From positions 4,616,001 through 4,680,000 of the forward strand of contig NZ_AP023033.1 in NCBI RefSeq assembly GCF_019670125.1: a stretch of 64,000 nt of DNA, given 5' to 3'. Under the pieces are notes generated by a model. It had not been told where the DNA came from and searched no databases. It saw only the letters and a program-made list of their open reading frames with translations. Source of the stretch: Agarivorans aestuarii. GTDB taxonomy: Bacteria > Pseudomonadota > Gammaproteobacteria > Enterobacterales > Celerinatantimonadaceae. Positions 10,320-19,251 of the stretch are shown here, piece by piece (positions within the stretch are counted from its first letter, which is position 1; the number at the start of each line of letters is the position of its first letter). The position numbers and the translations under genes are program-made.

Positions 10320-10725
10320 AAAAAAGGCGACACAAATGTGTCGCCTTTTAAGTAGTCATATTGCTCTTATCCGTGAACAGTAATTGCTCCTTGCAATCCT
10401 TTTGACTGTTGCACACCAATCCTTAGCGTTTCCTCTTCCCAGTTCCTTTGAGCTTTCCTTTAGCCTTCTATGGCATAAATGTTCATCCTAAACACTTGCT
10501 CTCTCCGTCCTGGAGGTATCCTTTAACTTCATCCTGAAAGTTTGAGGTATTTTGCTTTCTAGCACTCCTGTGCTGACATCCTAATGTTTATCTTCCTTGA
10601 TAAACGTGCTCTTCCTAAGCAATGCTTCCTAATACCTTGGCATCTTGCCCTGACTCTTCCTAAGCCTTGGCTCGTCCTGATGGTTAATACTTTACGCCGA
10701 TCACTTGTTAATCCCAGTAGCCAAA
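10320..10725 (-). ncRNA. CsrB-type CsrA-sequestering RNA, copy 1
   Basis: Read on the minus strand this is a non-coding RNA of about 400 nt with 20 GGA motifs (mostly AGGA or AAGGA) about every 20 bases, several within small hairpins. It ends in a strong intrinsic terminator (GGCGACAC, four-base loop, GTGTCGCC, then T6). This is the design of CsrB/RsmZ RNAs, which titrate the translational regulator CsrA. A 23-base block at 10456-10478 is identical in all three copies. The 5' end is not determined; conserved sequence with copy 2 reaches about 10720. The terminator is symmetric and may also end the MATE transcript. Confidence 0.85.
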
Positions 10726-10847
10726 ACTAAATAATTTCAGTTTTAACCATTAAAAAATAAGTATAAATACATAAGAAACTGAAATATAAAGATTTAAATT
10801 AACACAGGCTTATTAACTAACTGACATTACCCGCTGCAGCTCGGGCG

Positions 10848-10859
10848 GATCTCTCACAC
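10848..10859. promoter_or_regulatory. GacA/UvrY-type half site upstream of csr RNA copy 1
   Basis: GATCTCTCACAC, matching one half of the TGTAAG-N6-CTTACA box bound by GacA/UvrY-type response regulators. It is about 120 bases upstream of the presumed RNA start. The same 12-mer stands upstream of copy 2; the other half is poorly conserved here. Confidence 0.5.
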
Positions 10860-10983
10860 AGGCCATGGCAGATAAAGAAACTACCAGATCGAGATTAATA
10901 ATATAAAAACCCAACTAATTACAGGTTATCCATTAAAAGTTCTGCTGATAGGCAATAAACCCTAACAGTAAATAGCAGGCAAA

Positions 10984-11390
10984 GAAAAAGGGCGACACAT
11001 ACGTGTCGCCCTCTTAGTAGTCATATCGCTCTATTCCATGAACGTTAATTGCTCCCTGCAATCCTTTTTGACTGTTTCACACTATTCCTTAGCGTTTCCT
11101 CTTCCCAGTTCCTTTGGGCTGTCCTTTAGCCTTCTATGGCATAAGCGTTCATCCTAAACACTTGCTCTCTCCGTCCTGGAGGTATCCCTATACTTCGTCC
11201 TGAAGCTATTTGGTATTTTGCTTTCTAGCAATCCTATGCTGACATCCAAACTCATCTACCTTGATAAGCCTGCTCATCCTGAGCGCTGCGTCCTAAATAC
11301 CTCGGCGTCCTGCCTAATTCTTCCTGAATCTTCGTTCGTCCTGATGGTTGATACTTTACGCTCATCCCAACTAAAGCCCAGTAGGCCAGA
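10984..11390 (-). ncRNA. CsrB-type CsrA-sequestering RNA, copy 2
   Basis: Second paralogue, about 400 nt, clearly alignable to copy 1 over its whole length, with 20 GGA motifs on the minus strand. The terminator is GGGCGACAC, loop, GTGTCGCCC, followed by CTTTTTCTTT. The identical 23-base block is at 11122-11144. The 5' part shares GCGTAAAGTATYAACCATC with copy 1. A short plus-strand open frame at 11218-11439 is a by-product of the repeats, not a gene. Confidence 0.85.
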
Positions 11391-11512
11391 AACAAAAACA
11401 TCTAAACAAAACTATTACTTAAGAGGTAAAAAACAATAAACTATTGAATAATAAATATAATTTATTAACAGCACTGACAAACAAAGAGATTTATCGGTCT
11501 AATAGAATGGTC

Positions 11513-11524
11513 GATCTCTCACAC
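11513..11524. promoter_or_regulatory. GacA/UvrY-type half site upstream of csr RNA copy 2
   Basis: GATCTCTCACAC, identical to the site ahead of copy 1 and at about the same distance (roughly 120 bases) from the presumed RNA start. Confidence 0.5.
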
Positions 11525-11675
11525 GGTCTTTAGTCGATCACCAAATATGCAACTAAAGTGAGCAGCCTTTAAATTGCTATTTATCTACATAAACCCTGTT
11601 AAGAAGAATATAAATCTAAGTGAATAGCTTTTAGCTTAATGATAAAGCTAAATAGGCGAACAAAATTCAAACAAT

Positions 11676-11700
11676 AAAAAACCCAGCACTTGGCTGGGCT
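11676..11700 (-). terminator. Second terminator behind csr RNA copy 3
   Basis: On the minus strand AGCCCAGC, short loop, GCTGGGT then TTTTTATT. It follows directly after copy 3's own terminator and would stop read-through towards copy 2. Confidence 0.65.
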
Positions 11701-11705
11701 TAGAA

Positions 11706-11988
11706 AAAGGTCGGGGCGACACTTTCGTGTCGCCCCTAGTAGTCATATCGCTCAAATCCGTGAACGGGTAGTTGCTCCCTGCAATCCTTTTTGACTGTGT
11801 TACTACGTCCTGTAGTTATCCTTTTCTCAAATCCTTTGAGCTGTCCTTTAGCCTTCTATGGCATAACCGGTCTTCCATACCAGTTGCACGTCTCCTTCCT
11901 AGGAGGTGTCCCTTGCTACTTCCTGTAGCTGTTCCTTTTTAGCTCCTGCTACGTTTCTCATCCTGATAAACGTCAGTGCCTCCGTGCA
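11706..11988 (-). ncRNA. CsrB-type CsrA-sequestering RNA, copy 3 (shorter)
   Basis: About 280 nt with 16 GGA motifs. The terminator stem is GGGGCGACAC with a GAAA tetraloop and GTGTCGCCCC, followed by GACCTTTTT. The identical 23-base block is at 11844-11866, and the 3' third aligns closely with copies 1 and 2; the 5' half is shorter and more diverged. A good -10 (TATAGT, complement of 11995-12000) sets the likely start near 11988. Confidence 0.85.
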
Positions 11989-12145
11989 CAAACAACTATA
12001 CGGAATCTAAGTTTGAGAAAAAGCCGCATTAGCAAAAAACTTTCAATTTTTTACTTACAAATTCTTACAAAAACCATAAGAGACTAATTTAAAAGGAAAT
12101 TTACTTTTAACAACTGTAAGCAAAGCTGCTTTTAACGCACAAGCT

Positions 12146-12163
12146 TGTAAGAGATATCTCACA
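12146..12163. promoter_or_regulatory. Complete GacA/UvrY-type box upstream of csr RNA copy 3
   Basis: TGTAAGAGATATCTCACA is a near-perfect 18-bp palindrome matching the TGTAAG-N6-CTTACA consensus known upstream of rsm/csr RNA genes. It is about 160 bases before the presumed start of copy 3 and in the 3' flank of the TRIC gene. Confidence 0.72.
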
Positions 12164-12187
12164 CCACCCATCGGCATTTATCGCTAA

Positions 12188-12808
12188 CTAACGATTTTTA
12201 GCAAGCTTAGGTAGTGATAAATGGTAGCGAATAGCCACTAAGCGAATAACTAAAGCGGTCAAAATACAAGCACTTGTAGCAATAGTGACCGAAAACTCCA
12301 AGTACAAGGCGGCCACCCAAACTAAGCCACCTACAATACAAGCAGTGGCATACACCTCTCGTTGAAGTACTAAAGGAACTTGATTGGCCAGCACATCGCG
12401 GATCATTCCTCCGCCACAGGCGGTAATTACTCCCATGGTAACGGCCACAATCATTGGCGCACCAAATTGATAGGCTTTATCGGCACCAATCGCCATAAAT
12501 ACCGCCATACCTATCGCATCTGCGACCGGCAGTAACCAACGAGGAGGAGTTGGAAAGTTATTAAGCAATAATACAGAGGATAAACTGGCCACTAAAATCA
12601 CCCATAGGTACAAGCCATTCTCAACCCAAAACACCGGGCTAGCACCTAAAGCCATATCGCGGATAGTACCGCCGCCAATGGCAGTAACACAGGCAAGCAC
12701 TAAGGCACCAAATAAATCCATTCGGCGACGACTGGCTATCAATACCCCGGAAATAGCAAAGATTGCGGTACCAAATAAATCGAGACTAAATATGATGCTG
12801 TTGCCCAA
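12188..12808 (-). CDS. TRIC family (UPF0126/YadS-like) cation channel
   Basis: A 206-aa inner-membrane protein with about seven hydrophobic segments and an internal duplication visible as GGGTIRDMALG (about residues 46-56) and GGGMIRDVLAN (about 131-141). Prokaryotic TRIC homologues form trimeric monovalent cation channels; the physiological role in bacteria is unclear. The gene stands alone, downstream of nadE on the same strand, with a nadE terminator between them. Confidence 0.85.
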   Translation of the reverse strand: MGNSIIFSLDLFGTAIFAISGVLIASRRRMDLFGALVLACVTAIGGGTIRDMALGASPVFWVENGLYLWVILVASLSSVLLLNNFPTPPRWLLPVADAIGMAVFMAIGADKAYQFGAPMIVAVTMGVITACGGGMIRDVLANQVPLVLQREVYATACIVGGLVWVAALYLEFSVTIATSACILTALVIRLVAIRYHLSLPKLAKNR

Positions 12809-12882
12809 GGCGAGTTCCTCTAAAAATTCGGCTGCAATTAGACAACATCTGCGCTTAGCAATACAAGACGCAGATCAAACAA

Positions 12883-12906
12883 AGCCGAAGCCTGGCGGCT
12901 TCGGCT
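12883..12906 (-). terminator. Intrinsic terminator after nadE
   Basis: Perfect 10-bp stem AGCCGAAGCC / GGCTTCGGCT with a TGGC loop. On the minus strand it is followed by a weak T-rich run (TTTGTTT). Confidence 0.65.
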
Positions 12907-12927
12907 CAAGGTATTTAAGCAACAAGC

Positions 12928-13758
12928 TTAATCGTAGATTGTTGGAATTGCCTGACGCTTATGTTGGGTGCGTTGGTATATACCAATCAGCTTTTGCTCA
13001 ACCGCATCGGCAACACTCTTACCTTCTAAGAAGTCATCAATTTGGTCATAAGTAACGCCTAGTGCTACTTCATCAGGCAGCTGTGGGCGGTCTTCTTCAA
13101 GATCGGCCGTTGGCGCTTTACCAATTAGCTTTTCAGGCGCACCTAAGTAATCGGCTACTTGGCGAACTTGGCGTTTGTTTAAACCAAAGATGGGCACTAA
13201 GTCACAGGCACCATCACCATGCTTGGTGTAAAAACCCGTTAAGTTTTCAGCTGAATGATCGGTTCCAATAACCAGTCCACCACTTAAGCCAGCTATTTCA
13301 TACTGGGCAATCATACGCATACGGGCTTTAACATTGCCTTTGGCAAAATCTACCGCAGCTTGAGCAGGTAAATCTAAACCAGCAGCCACCAAACTTTCGC
13401 TAGCACTAGTATGCAAGCCTTCGGTACCTGCTTTGATATTAGTGGTAACAACATGTGAGGGTTTAATAAACCCTAAAGCTAGTTGTGCGTCGGCTTCATC
13501 TTTTTGCTCACCAAAAGGTAAGCGCATGGCAATAAAGCGGTAATCTTGACTATCACTCTCATTGTTAAGTTGTTCTACCGCTAATTGCGCTAAGCGACCA
13601 GTGGTTGTTGAATCAACACCGCCACTAATACCAAGTACTAGTGTTTTTAAACCAGCTTGTTTTAAACGCGCTTTTATAAAGTCGATTCGACGTTTAACTT
13701 CAAACTCTGGATCAATTTCTGGCAAAACCTTCATTTCTGCCAAGATTGCCTGTTTCAT
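12928..13758 (-). CDS. nadE: NH3-dependent NAD+ synthetase
   Basis: Amidates deamido-NAD+ to NAD+ with ATP and ammonia, the last step of NAD synthesis. The PP-loop SGGVDS is at residues 45-50 and the GTDHSAE and [14 protein letters not shown] blocks of the ammonia-dependent short form are present; there is no glutaminase domain. I start at the ATG at 13758 because GGGGTGA lies just upstream of it; an earlier in-frame TTG at 13776 would overlap that ribosome site. This gives 276 aa (E. coli 275). Confidence 0.93.
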   Translation of the reverse strand: MKQAILAEMKVLPEIDPEFEVKRRIDFIKARLKQAGLKTLVLGISGGVDSTTTGRLAQLAVEQLNNESDSQDYRFIAMRLPFGEQKDEADAQLALGFIKPSHVVTTNIKAGTEGLHTSASESLVAAGLDLPAQAAVDFAKGNVKARMRMIAQYEIAGLSGGLVIGTDHSAENLTGFYTKHGDGACDLVPIFGLNKRQVRQVADYLGAPEKLIGKAPTADLEEDRPQLPDEVALGVTYDQIDDFLEGKSVADAVEQKLIGIYQRTQHKRQAIPTIYD

Positions 13759-13904
13759 TCTGTCACCCCACAGCAAATAATATCCCTAATGCGCAATGTA
13801 CTTGAGAGACAAAAAAAAACCAAGGGACAAGCTGGTTTACATATACTTAAATCAGCATCAGCGAATTCAAGCAAACATCTCATCAATTTTTAAGGATTAG
13901 CAAC

Positions 13905-15341
13905 ATGTTAAGACGTACTAAAATAGTCACAACTTTAGGCCCCGCCACCGACCGAGACGATGTATTGGAACAACTGATATTGAGTGGTGCAAATATGGTG
14001 CGCCTTAACTTCTCTCATGGAACCGCAGAAGATCATTTGGCACGCGCAGCCAAAGTGAGAGAGTTAGCCAGCAAACATAAACTACACATTGCGATACTGG
14101 GTGACTTACAAGGTCCTAAAATTCGGGTATCTACTTTTAAAGATGGCAAAGTTAATTTAGTTGTTGGTGACAGCTTTATTTTAGACAGTGAGTTAGACAA
14201 AGGCTTAGGCGACGAAAAACAAGTTGGCCTAGATTACAAACACCTGCCTAAAGATGTAGAGCCTGGTGATATCTTATTGCTCGATGACGGCCGCATTCAA
14301 CTTAAAGTAACCGCGGTAAAAGACAGCCAAGTAACTACCGAGGTAACCATTGGCGGTATTTTGTCGAACAACAAAGGCATAAACAAACTGGGTGGTGGTT
14401 TATCCGCAGCAGCCCTTACCGATAAAGATAAAGCCGATATTATTACCGCAGCCAAAATTGAAGTGGACTACTTAGCGGTGTCTTTCCCAAATAGTGGCGA
14501 AGACATGCACTATGCCCGTCGTTTAACCCAACAAGCAGGTTTAGCCACAAAATTGGTTGCTAAGGTAGAACGCGCCGAAACAGTAGCAAGCGAAGAAGCG
14601 ATGATCGATATTATTAAAGCCTCTGATGCGGTAATGGTTGCACGTGGTGATTTAGGGGTAGAAATTGGCGATGCCGAATTAGTGGGTGTACAAAAAACCC
14701 TTATTCGCCTCACTCGAAAATACAATCGAGCAGTAATTACCGCCACTCAGATGATGGAATCGATGATTAGCGCACCAATGCCAACCCGTGCTGAGGTTAT
14801 GGATGTAGCCAACGCCGTGCTAGACGGTACCGATGCTGTGATGCTTTCTGGCGAAACCGCCGCAGGCCAATACCCTATTGAAACAGTACAAGCGATGGCC
14901 AGCGTATGTTTAGGGGCAGAAAAACAACGCAGCATTAACGTGTCGAAATACCGCATTAACGATACCTTCGAGAGTATTTCTGAAACGGTAGCCATGAGCA
15001 CCATGTTTGCTGCCAACCACATGAAGGGCATGAAGGCTATTATTGCGTTAACTGAGTCCGGCAGCACACCACTGTTAATGTCTCGCTTAAGTAGTGGCTT
15101 GCCAATATTCTCATTGTCTCGTCATGCCAATACCTTAAGCCGCTGTGCTTTGTATCGCGGTGTATACCCAATTCACTTTGATGAGAGCAGCGAAGATATT
15201 ATTAAAGTATCAAAAATAGCGATAGAACAGCTGAAAGAACAAGGTTACTTGAGCAAAGGCGACTTGGTTATATTGACCCACGGTGACGTATTCGACCAAA
15301 CCGGTCATACCAATACCAGTAAGATCCTAAAGGTAAGCTAA
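13905..15341 (+). CDS. pykA: Pyruvate kinase, PykA (type II) class
   Basis: Final step of glycolysis, phosphoenolpyruvate plus ADP to pyruvate plus ATP. At 478 aa it is collinear with E. coli PykA (480). It shows [26 protein letters not shown], the KVERAE catalytic lysine block, [13 protein letters not shown] and [11 protein letters not shown] in order, and the C-terminal regulatory domain is complete. It is divergent from nadE, with a 146-bp gap for both promoters, and has AAGGATTAG ahead of the ATG. Confidence 0.96.
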   Translation: MLRRTKIVTTLGPATDRDDVLEQLILSGANMVRLNFSHGTAEDHLARAAKVRELASKHKLHIAILGDLQGPKIRVSTFKDGKVNLVVGDSFILDSELDKGLGDEKQVGLDYKHLPKDVEPGDILLLDDGRIQLKVTAVKDSQVTTEVTIGGILSNNKGINKLGGGLSAAALTDKDKADIITAAKIEVDYLAVSFPNSGEDMHYARRLTQQAGLATKLVAKVERAETVASEEAMIDIIKASDAVMVARGDLGVEIGDAELVGVQKTLIRLTRKYNRAVITATQMMESMISAPMPTRAEVMDVANAVLDGTDAVMLSGETAAGQYPIETVQAMASVCLGAEKQRSINVSKYRINDTFESISETVAMSTMFAANHMKGMKAIIALTESGSTPLLMSRLSSGLPIFSLSRHANTLSRCALYRGVYPIHFDESSEDIIKVSKIAIEQLKEQGYLSKGDLVILTHGDVFDQTGHTNTSKILKVS

Positions 15342-15352
15342 GTATTTATACT

Positions 15353-16045
15353 CTAGCTAAGTAGAGAAGCCGCTCTAGCGCCTTCTACAGGCCGATTAAC
15401 TGACAGTTTTCGGCCTTTTTTCATGCCGGTTTGAAAGTCTGGTGTCAGCTGTCCCATCGAGGCTTTAATCTTGGCTTTAAAGGTTTCGCGATCTAGCTTT
15501 TCAAACATCTCATCTAGGTAGTCGTCCATATGCTCGTTACGACCATTGGTTGTGAGATCTGGCAGCTTTTCCAAAGCACCTTCTAACCAACCAGCAGTAA
15601 ACGAAGTAACCCGGCGAGCCACTGTTACATTGTCGGTGCCAGAGCCGGCGAAACTATTTCTAAAAGAACCCACTTGTTGGTTCATTTCGCGGTAAACAAT
15701 ATCAAAAGCAAAAGCAGCAAATACCGCGCGGTCGGCATGTCCTACAAACTCGGCGCGTTTTAAACCTTTGTGATTAACCAGTACAGCCTCAACTCCAAAG
15801 CGGCTATTAATGCCGCGGATAATGCGCAGAATATTTTCACTTACGTTGGCAGGTAGCAGGGTTTGGGTAGAGGTTTTACCCATTTGAATAAGCTCAATAT
15901 CAGCTTGTTCGAGACCGTGTTTAAGCATAAGCCGATGGGCCATGCGAATAGCTTGAGCAGCCTCATGTATATTTGAGGAGTTACCCAACTCTAAACATTT
16001 GGCTATTTTTTCTAGGGCGCGTTTACGACTCACGAACTGCAACAA
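15353..16045 (-). CDS. DUF2786 domain protein
   Basis: A 230-aa cytosolic protein. The N-terminus (RALEKIAKCLELGNSSNIHEAAQAIRMAHRLMLKHGL) is the DUF2786 signature in style, a helical module of unknown function often found near phage or plasmid genes. The C-terminal part is basic (MKKGRKLSVNRP) and may bind nucleic acid; this is inference. The start is unsure: TTG at 16045 is directly beside AGAGG, while a GTG at 16033 has 12 bases of spacing. It is convergent with pykA. Confidence 0.75.
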   Translation of the reverse strand: MLQFVSRKRALEKIAKCLELGNSSNIHEAAQAIRMAHRLMLKHGLEQADIELIQMGKTSTQTLLPANVSENILRIIRGINSRFGVEAVLVNHKGLKRAEFVGHADRAVFAAFAFDIVYREMNQQVGSFRNSFAGSGTDNVTVARRVTSFTAGWLEGALEKLPDLTTNGRNEHMDDYLDEMFEKLDRETFKAKIKASMGQLTPDFQTGMKKGRKLSVNRPVEGARAASLLS

Positions 16046-16130
16046 CCTCTGCTCAAAAATGAAGCGCTATTTTACTTATTTTAGCCAATTTTTCCAGTTA
16101 TTCAGCGGCGGTAGCCAGAATCAAAAACAA

Positions 16131-16161
16131 CAAAGGCTTGGAAATAAAAACCAAGCCTTTG
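16131..16161. terminator. Hairpin terminator between mscS-side MITE and DUF2786 gene
   Basis: An 11-bp stem CAAAGGCTTGG / CCAAGCCTTTG with a nine-base A-rich loop. On the minus strand it is followed by TTGTTTTTG, so it could end the mscS transcript after the inserted element. Confidence 0.6.
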
Positions 16162-16180
16162 ATTTTGTAGTTAATGTTTT

Positions 16181-16443
16181 AGGGTCTGTTGCTCTTTGGT
16201 GTTGAAATTTTGTTCGAGATAAGCGGGCTTTAATCGCGGCGAGCACTTAGAAGCCTAGTGGGCTAAGCAAAAAGTGCTTAACAAAGAGTAAAGTTCGCTT
16301 ATCCGAACCCTTCGGGCAGAATTTATTAGCCATTTATTCAGCCTTAGCGAGTGATTATTAAGCCCACTTAACTGCACACTCACTGCCTTGCCTAAATGGC
16401 TATTTATTGCTGCAAAAACCATCAGCAAAGATCAACAGACCCT
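16181..16443. mobile_element. MITE-like element with 18-bp terminal inverted repeats
   Basis: The termini AGGGTCTGTTGCTCTTTG (16181-16198) and CAAAGATCAACAGACCCT (16426-16443) match as inverted repeats at 17 of 18 positions. The roughly 263-bp body has no gene but several internal complementary pairs, such as GTTCG...AGATAAGCG with CGCTTATC...CGAAC, and AGCCATTTA with TAAATGGCT. It should therefore fold into a long branched hairpin. The right end lies two bases beyond the stop codon of the mscS-type gene. Confidence 0.75.
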
Positions 16444-16445
16444 AG

Positions 16446-18137
16446 CTATTTCTCAATTTGCGCTGCTTCGCTAGTGGCAGGATAAAAATGCACATCGCGC
16501 TGTGGGAATGGAATAGAGATACCGTCTCGGTCGAAGCGCATTTTCACTTCGCGGGTAATATCCCAATATACATCCCAATAATCATCGGTTTTAACCCAAG
16601 GGCGAACAATGAAATCAACTGAAGATTCGTTGAGTACATGCAACTTCACCGTTGGCTCTGGTTCTGGCAATACCATTGGGTGTTTTTCTAGCAGTTCATT
16701 TAATACCGCTTCAGCTTTTTCAATATCGTCTGAGTAACCAATACCAAATACCAAGTCCACCCGACGCAGTTTTTGTGCAGTAACATTTTTAATAACGTCA
16801 CCCCAAATTTTGCTATTGGGTATAACCAAAGTTTGGTTATCGATGGTAAGAATAGTGGTAGACACAAGGTTCATGCTTTTCACCTTACCAAATACCCCAC
16901 CGCCCACTTCTACCATGTCACCTACATCGTAAGGGCGATAGATAAGAATCATCAAACCAGCGGCAAAGTTACCTAGAGTATCTTGCAAAGCAAAACCAAT
17001 AATGAAACCGGCCACACCTAAACCAGCCAGAATAGGTGCCAGCGAAATTCCCACTTGGGCAAGCGCAAACAGTATTCCTATAATAATGACCACTCTCGCT
17101 ACTGAGGAGATAATCATATCTTTCATTAAAGATGAAAGGTTTAATTTGGAAGAGTCCAAACTCTTGGTTATTAGCTTACGCACTAAGCGCGATAGGGAGC
17201 GGAAAATATAGTAAATAGCCACCAGCAAAAATACCTTGAAGATCCATTCGCCACCGTGTTCTACAAAGTATTCAGATAAACGTTCTAACCAACGTTTTGC
17301 TATGCCACCTAAAATGTTTACATCCAGAACATCGGTTGTAATTTGGCCACCCAGCTTAAGCAAGGTTTGCTGGTAGAACGACGCGTTAAAGCCCAACTGA
17401 GTAAGCAAATCCACGGTTAGTTTGAAGCTTTCTCCGGCAACCGCAAGCTGCTCGGTAACAACCGCTAGTTGGTCTTTAAGGCTTTGATCATCTGGCGTAA
17501 TTTTAATTAGCTTGCCTAGTTCTTCGCGCTTTTTACCAACTAAGCCCACCATGCCAGAGAAAGACTCGGCGCGGGTATATAGTCGGTCAATCAAATACTC
17601 TTTTTCAGTATCAACACTAAAACCTAAAGCTTGCTGATTAGAAATTTGCTGCACCATGGCAGTATAAATAAGGTCTGAGCTAGCAAGGTGTTCGATATAG
17701 AGTTGGAAAGCTTTAATGCCATCAGCTTCTTCTTCGGCGTAAGCCTTATTAAACTCAAGCTGCTGCTTTTCGATACCATTAACTAAATCTTGGTTATTTT
17801 GGGCAATAATTTGCTCAACTTCAGCCAACACTTGCTCATCGGCTAAGCCTAAGGCCTTTTGCTCAATTAAATACTGAGACAGCTGATTGATGGTTTCAAA
17901 AGCATGTAAATGGCGTTCTAACAAACGGTGAGATATAGCCGCCTGCTCAATGCTTGAGACTTGGTCGATATTGGCTTTTATTTTTTCGATTCGCTGTTGC
18001 TGGCGCTGGTATTTATCCAACAACAAAGTAGCTTGGTCACTCCCAGAATCGACTGCCATAACCGAAGTTATTGGAGCACAGACTAACAATGCTGCTAAGC
18101 CCAGAGCACCACAATAACGCGTTAATTCCTTTAACAT
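16446..18137 (-). CDS. MscS family mechanosensitive channel with long N-terminal periplasmic domain
   Basis: About 563 aa. A signal peptide (LGLAALLVCAPITSVMA) is followed by a roughly 270-residue helical, coiled-coil-prone periplasmic region. Next comes a transmembrane region and the MscS core, with the pore helix ILAGLGVAGFIIGFALQDTLGNFAAG and the beta domain RPYDVGDMVEVGG. It opens under membrane tension to release solutes. I start at ATG 18137 because GGAGAAAG lies just before it; the upstream TTG would overlap that site. The stop codon touches the MITE described beside it. Confidence 0.88.
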   Translation of the reverse strand: MLKELTRYCGALGLAALLVCAPITSVMAVDSGSDQATLLLDKYQRQQQRIEKIKANIDQVSSIEQAAISHRLLERHLHAFETINQLSQYLIEQKALGLADEQVLAEVEQIIAQNNQDLVNGIEKQQLEFNKAYAEEEADGIKAFQLYIEHLASSDLIYTAMVQQISNQQALGFSVDTEKEYLIDRLYTRAESFSGMVGLVGKKREELGKLIKITPDDQSLKDQLAVVTEQLAVAGESFKLTVDLLTQLGFNASFYQQTLLKLGGQITTDVLDVNILGGIAKRWLERLSEYFVEHGGEWIFKVFLLVAIYYIFRSLSRLVRKLITKSLDSSKLNLSSLMKDMIISSVARVVIIIGILFALAQVGISLAPILAGLGVAGFIIGFALQDTLGNFAAGLMILIYRPYDVGDMVEVGGGVFGKVKSMNLVSTTILTIDNQTLVIPNSKIWGDVIKNVTAQKLRRVDLVFGIGYSDDIEKAEAVLNELLEKHPMVLPEPEPTVKLHVLNESSVDFIVRPWVKTDDYWDVYWDITREVKMRFDRDGISIPFPQRDVHFYPATSEAAQIEK

Positions 18138-18352
18138 CACTTTCTCCAACCAACAAAGTAGTAAATAAGCTGTACATGCAGACTAACTGAACGGTTTAAA
18201 ATAAATCAAACCGCCCCTTAAGAATAGTGGCTTGTTTATATTTTACTATCAGATTTAAGTGCTTATACTAACTAATAGCTCACAATGAAGTGATAAATTG
18301 TAGAACAGCGCATCTGTAGCTCTGTTTTAGTACTGCGATACAAGGATAGTAT

Positions 18353-19180
18353 ATGAATACCAAGCAGTGGCTCCCTCTTGCTGCCCTAGTAGCAAGCTTT
18401 AGTTCTACCAGTTTTGCCGGTGAATGGGTGATAAAAGCCGGTGGCTTTTGGGCGCAAACTGATTCATCTATATCAACTAAGGCATTTGATGGTAGTGACC
18501 TAAAACTGGACTTTGAAGACACACTCAACCTTGAAGAATCTCAGTTTCTTCCTTTCTTCGAAGTCGGCTATAAGTTTAATGAACGTCATATTGTATATGC
18601 CGATTGGCGTCGCTTACATCGACAGGCTACTACCAAATCAACCTTTGGTTACACCCTTCCTAATAATCCTGATAAAGGTATTCTGGTAGGCGCATCTATT
18701 AATACCCGCATGGACATTGACATTCTACGTGCTGGCTACGGCTACTCTTTTTACAAAACCGATCGTGCCGAAATAGGTGGTTCTTTAGGTTTGCACGTTA
18801 TGTTCATTGAAATGGGCTTTAGCGGTGAAATAGCCGGTTGTGTTGATGATAACGGAAGCATTACCTGTGATAGCGCCAATACCGACGGCGAAGTAGTTGA
18901 TGAGTCAACCACTGCTCCATTGCCAGATATAGGGCTATGGGCAGATTACGACTTATCGGAAGATTGGACAATTGGCGCACATACTCAGTTCTTCTATATA
19001 TCTATAGATAATACTAGTGGTTACTTAGCCGATTTAAACGCCTCTATCTCTTACCATATCAACCCAAATTGGGATGTTGAGCTAGGTTATAACTACTACC
19101 TAGTTGAAGCTGAATGGAATGAAACCACTTTAAAATATAACTACCGCGGGCCAATGCTCAACGTAGCTTATAAGTTCTAA
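18353..19180 (+). CDS. Outer-membrane beta-barrel protein
   Basis: 275 aa with a clear signal peptide ending in SSTSFAG. The mature part is rich in alternating hydrophobic strands with aromatic girdles (YVADWRR-like, GYNYYLVE) and ends LNVAYKF, a terminal phenylalanine typical of BamA substrates. It has an acidic loop with two cysteines (CVDDNGSITC). The specific function is not recognised. It stands alone and is followed by a strong terminator. Confidence 0.75.
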   Translation: MNTKQWLPLAALVASFSSTSFAGEWVIKAGGFWAQTDSSISTKAFDGSDLKLDFEDTLNLEESQFLPFFEVGYKFNERHIVYADWRRLHRQATTKSTFGYTLPNNPDKGILVGASINTRMDIDILRAGYGYSFYKTDRAEIGGSLGLHVMFIEMGFSGEIAGCVDDNGSITCDSANTDGEVVDESTTAPLPDIGLWADYDLSEDWTIGAHTQFFYISIDNTSGYLADLNASISYHINPNWDVELGYNYYLVEAEWNETTLKYNYRGPMLNVAYKF

Positions 19181-19197
19181 ACAAGCTTTCCCAAGCT

Positions 19198-19233
19198 AAA
19201 AAAGGCCACAGGTTTTCACTTGTAGCCTTTTTG
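19198..19233. terminator. Bidirectional terminator
   Basis: AAAAAGGC-CACAGGT pairs with ACTTGT-AGCCTTTTT. A- and T-runs on both sides serve the convergent barrel-protein gene and trpB. Confidence 0.75.
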
Positions 19234-19251
19234 TTTACCAAGTTTTACTGC

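Noticed and set aside
11218-11439. Plus-strand 73-codon frame
   Set aside because: It lies wholly within csr RNA copy 2, on the opposite strand, and consists of the TCCT repeats; no ribosome site.
10320-12010. TCCT-rich region as a CRISPR-like or satellite repeat
   Set aside because: The spacing of the motif is irregular and the units end in intrinsic terminators; three homologous RNA genes explain it better than an array.
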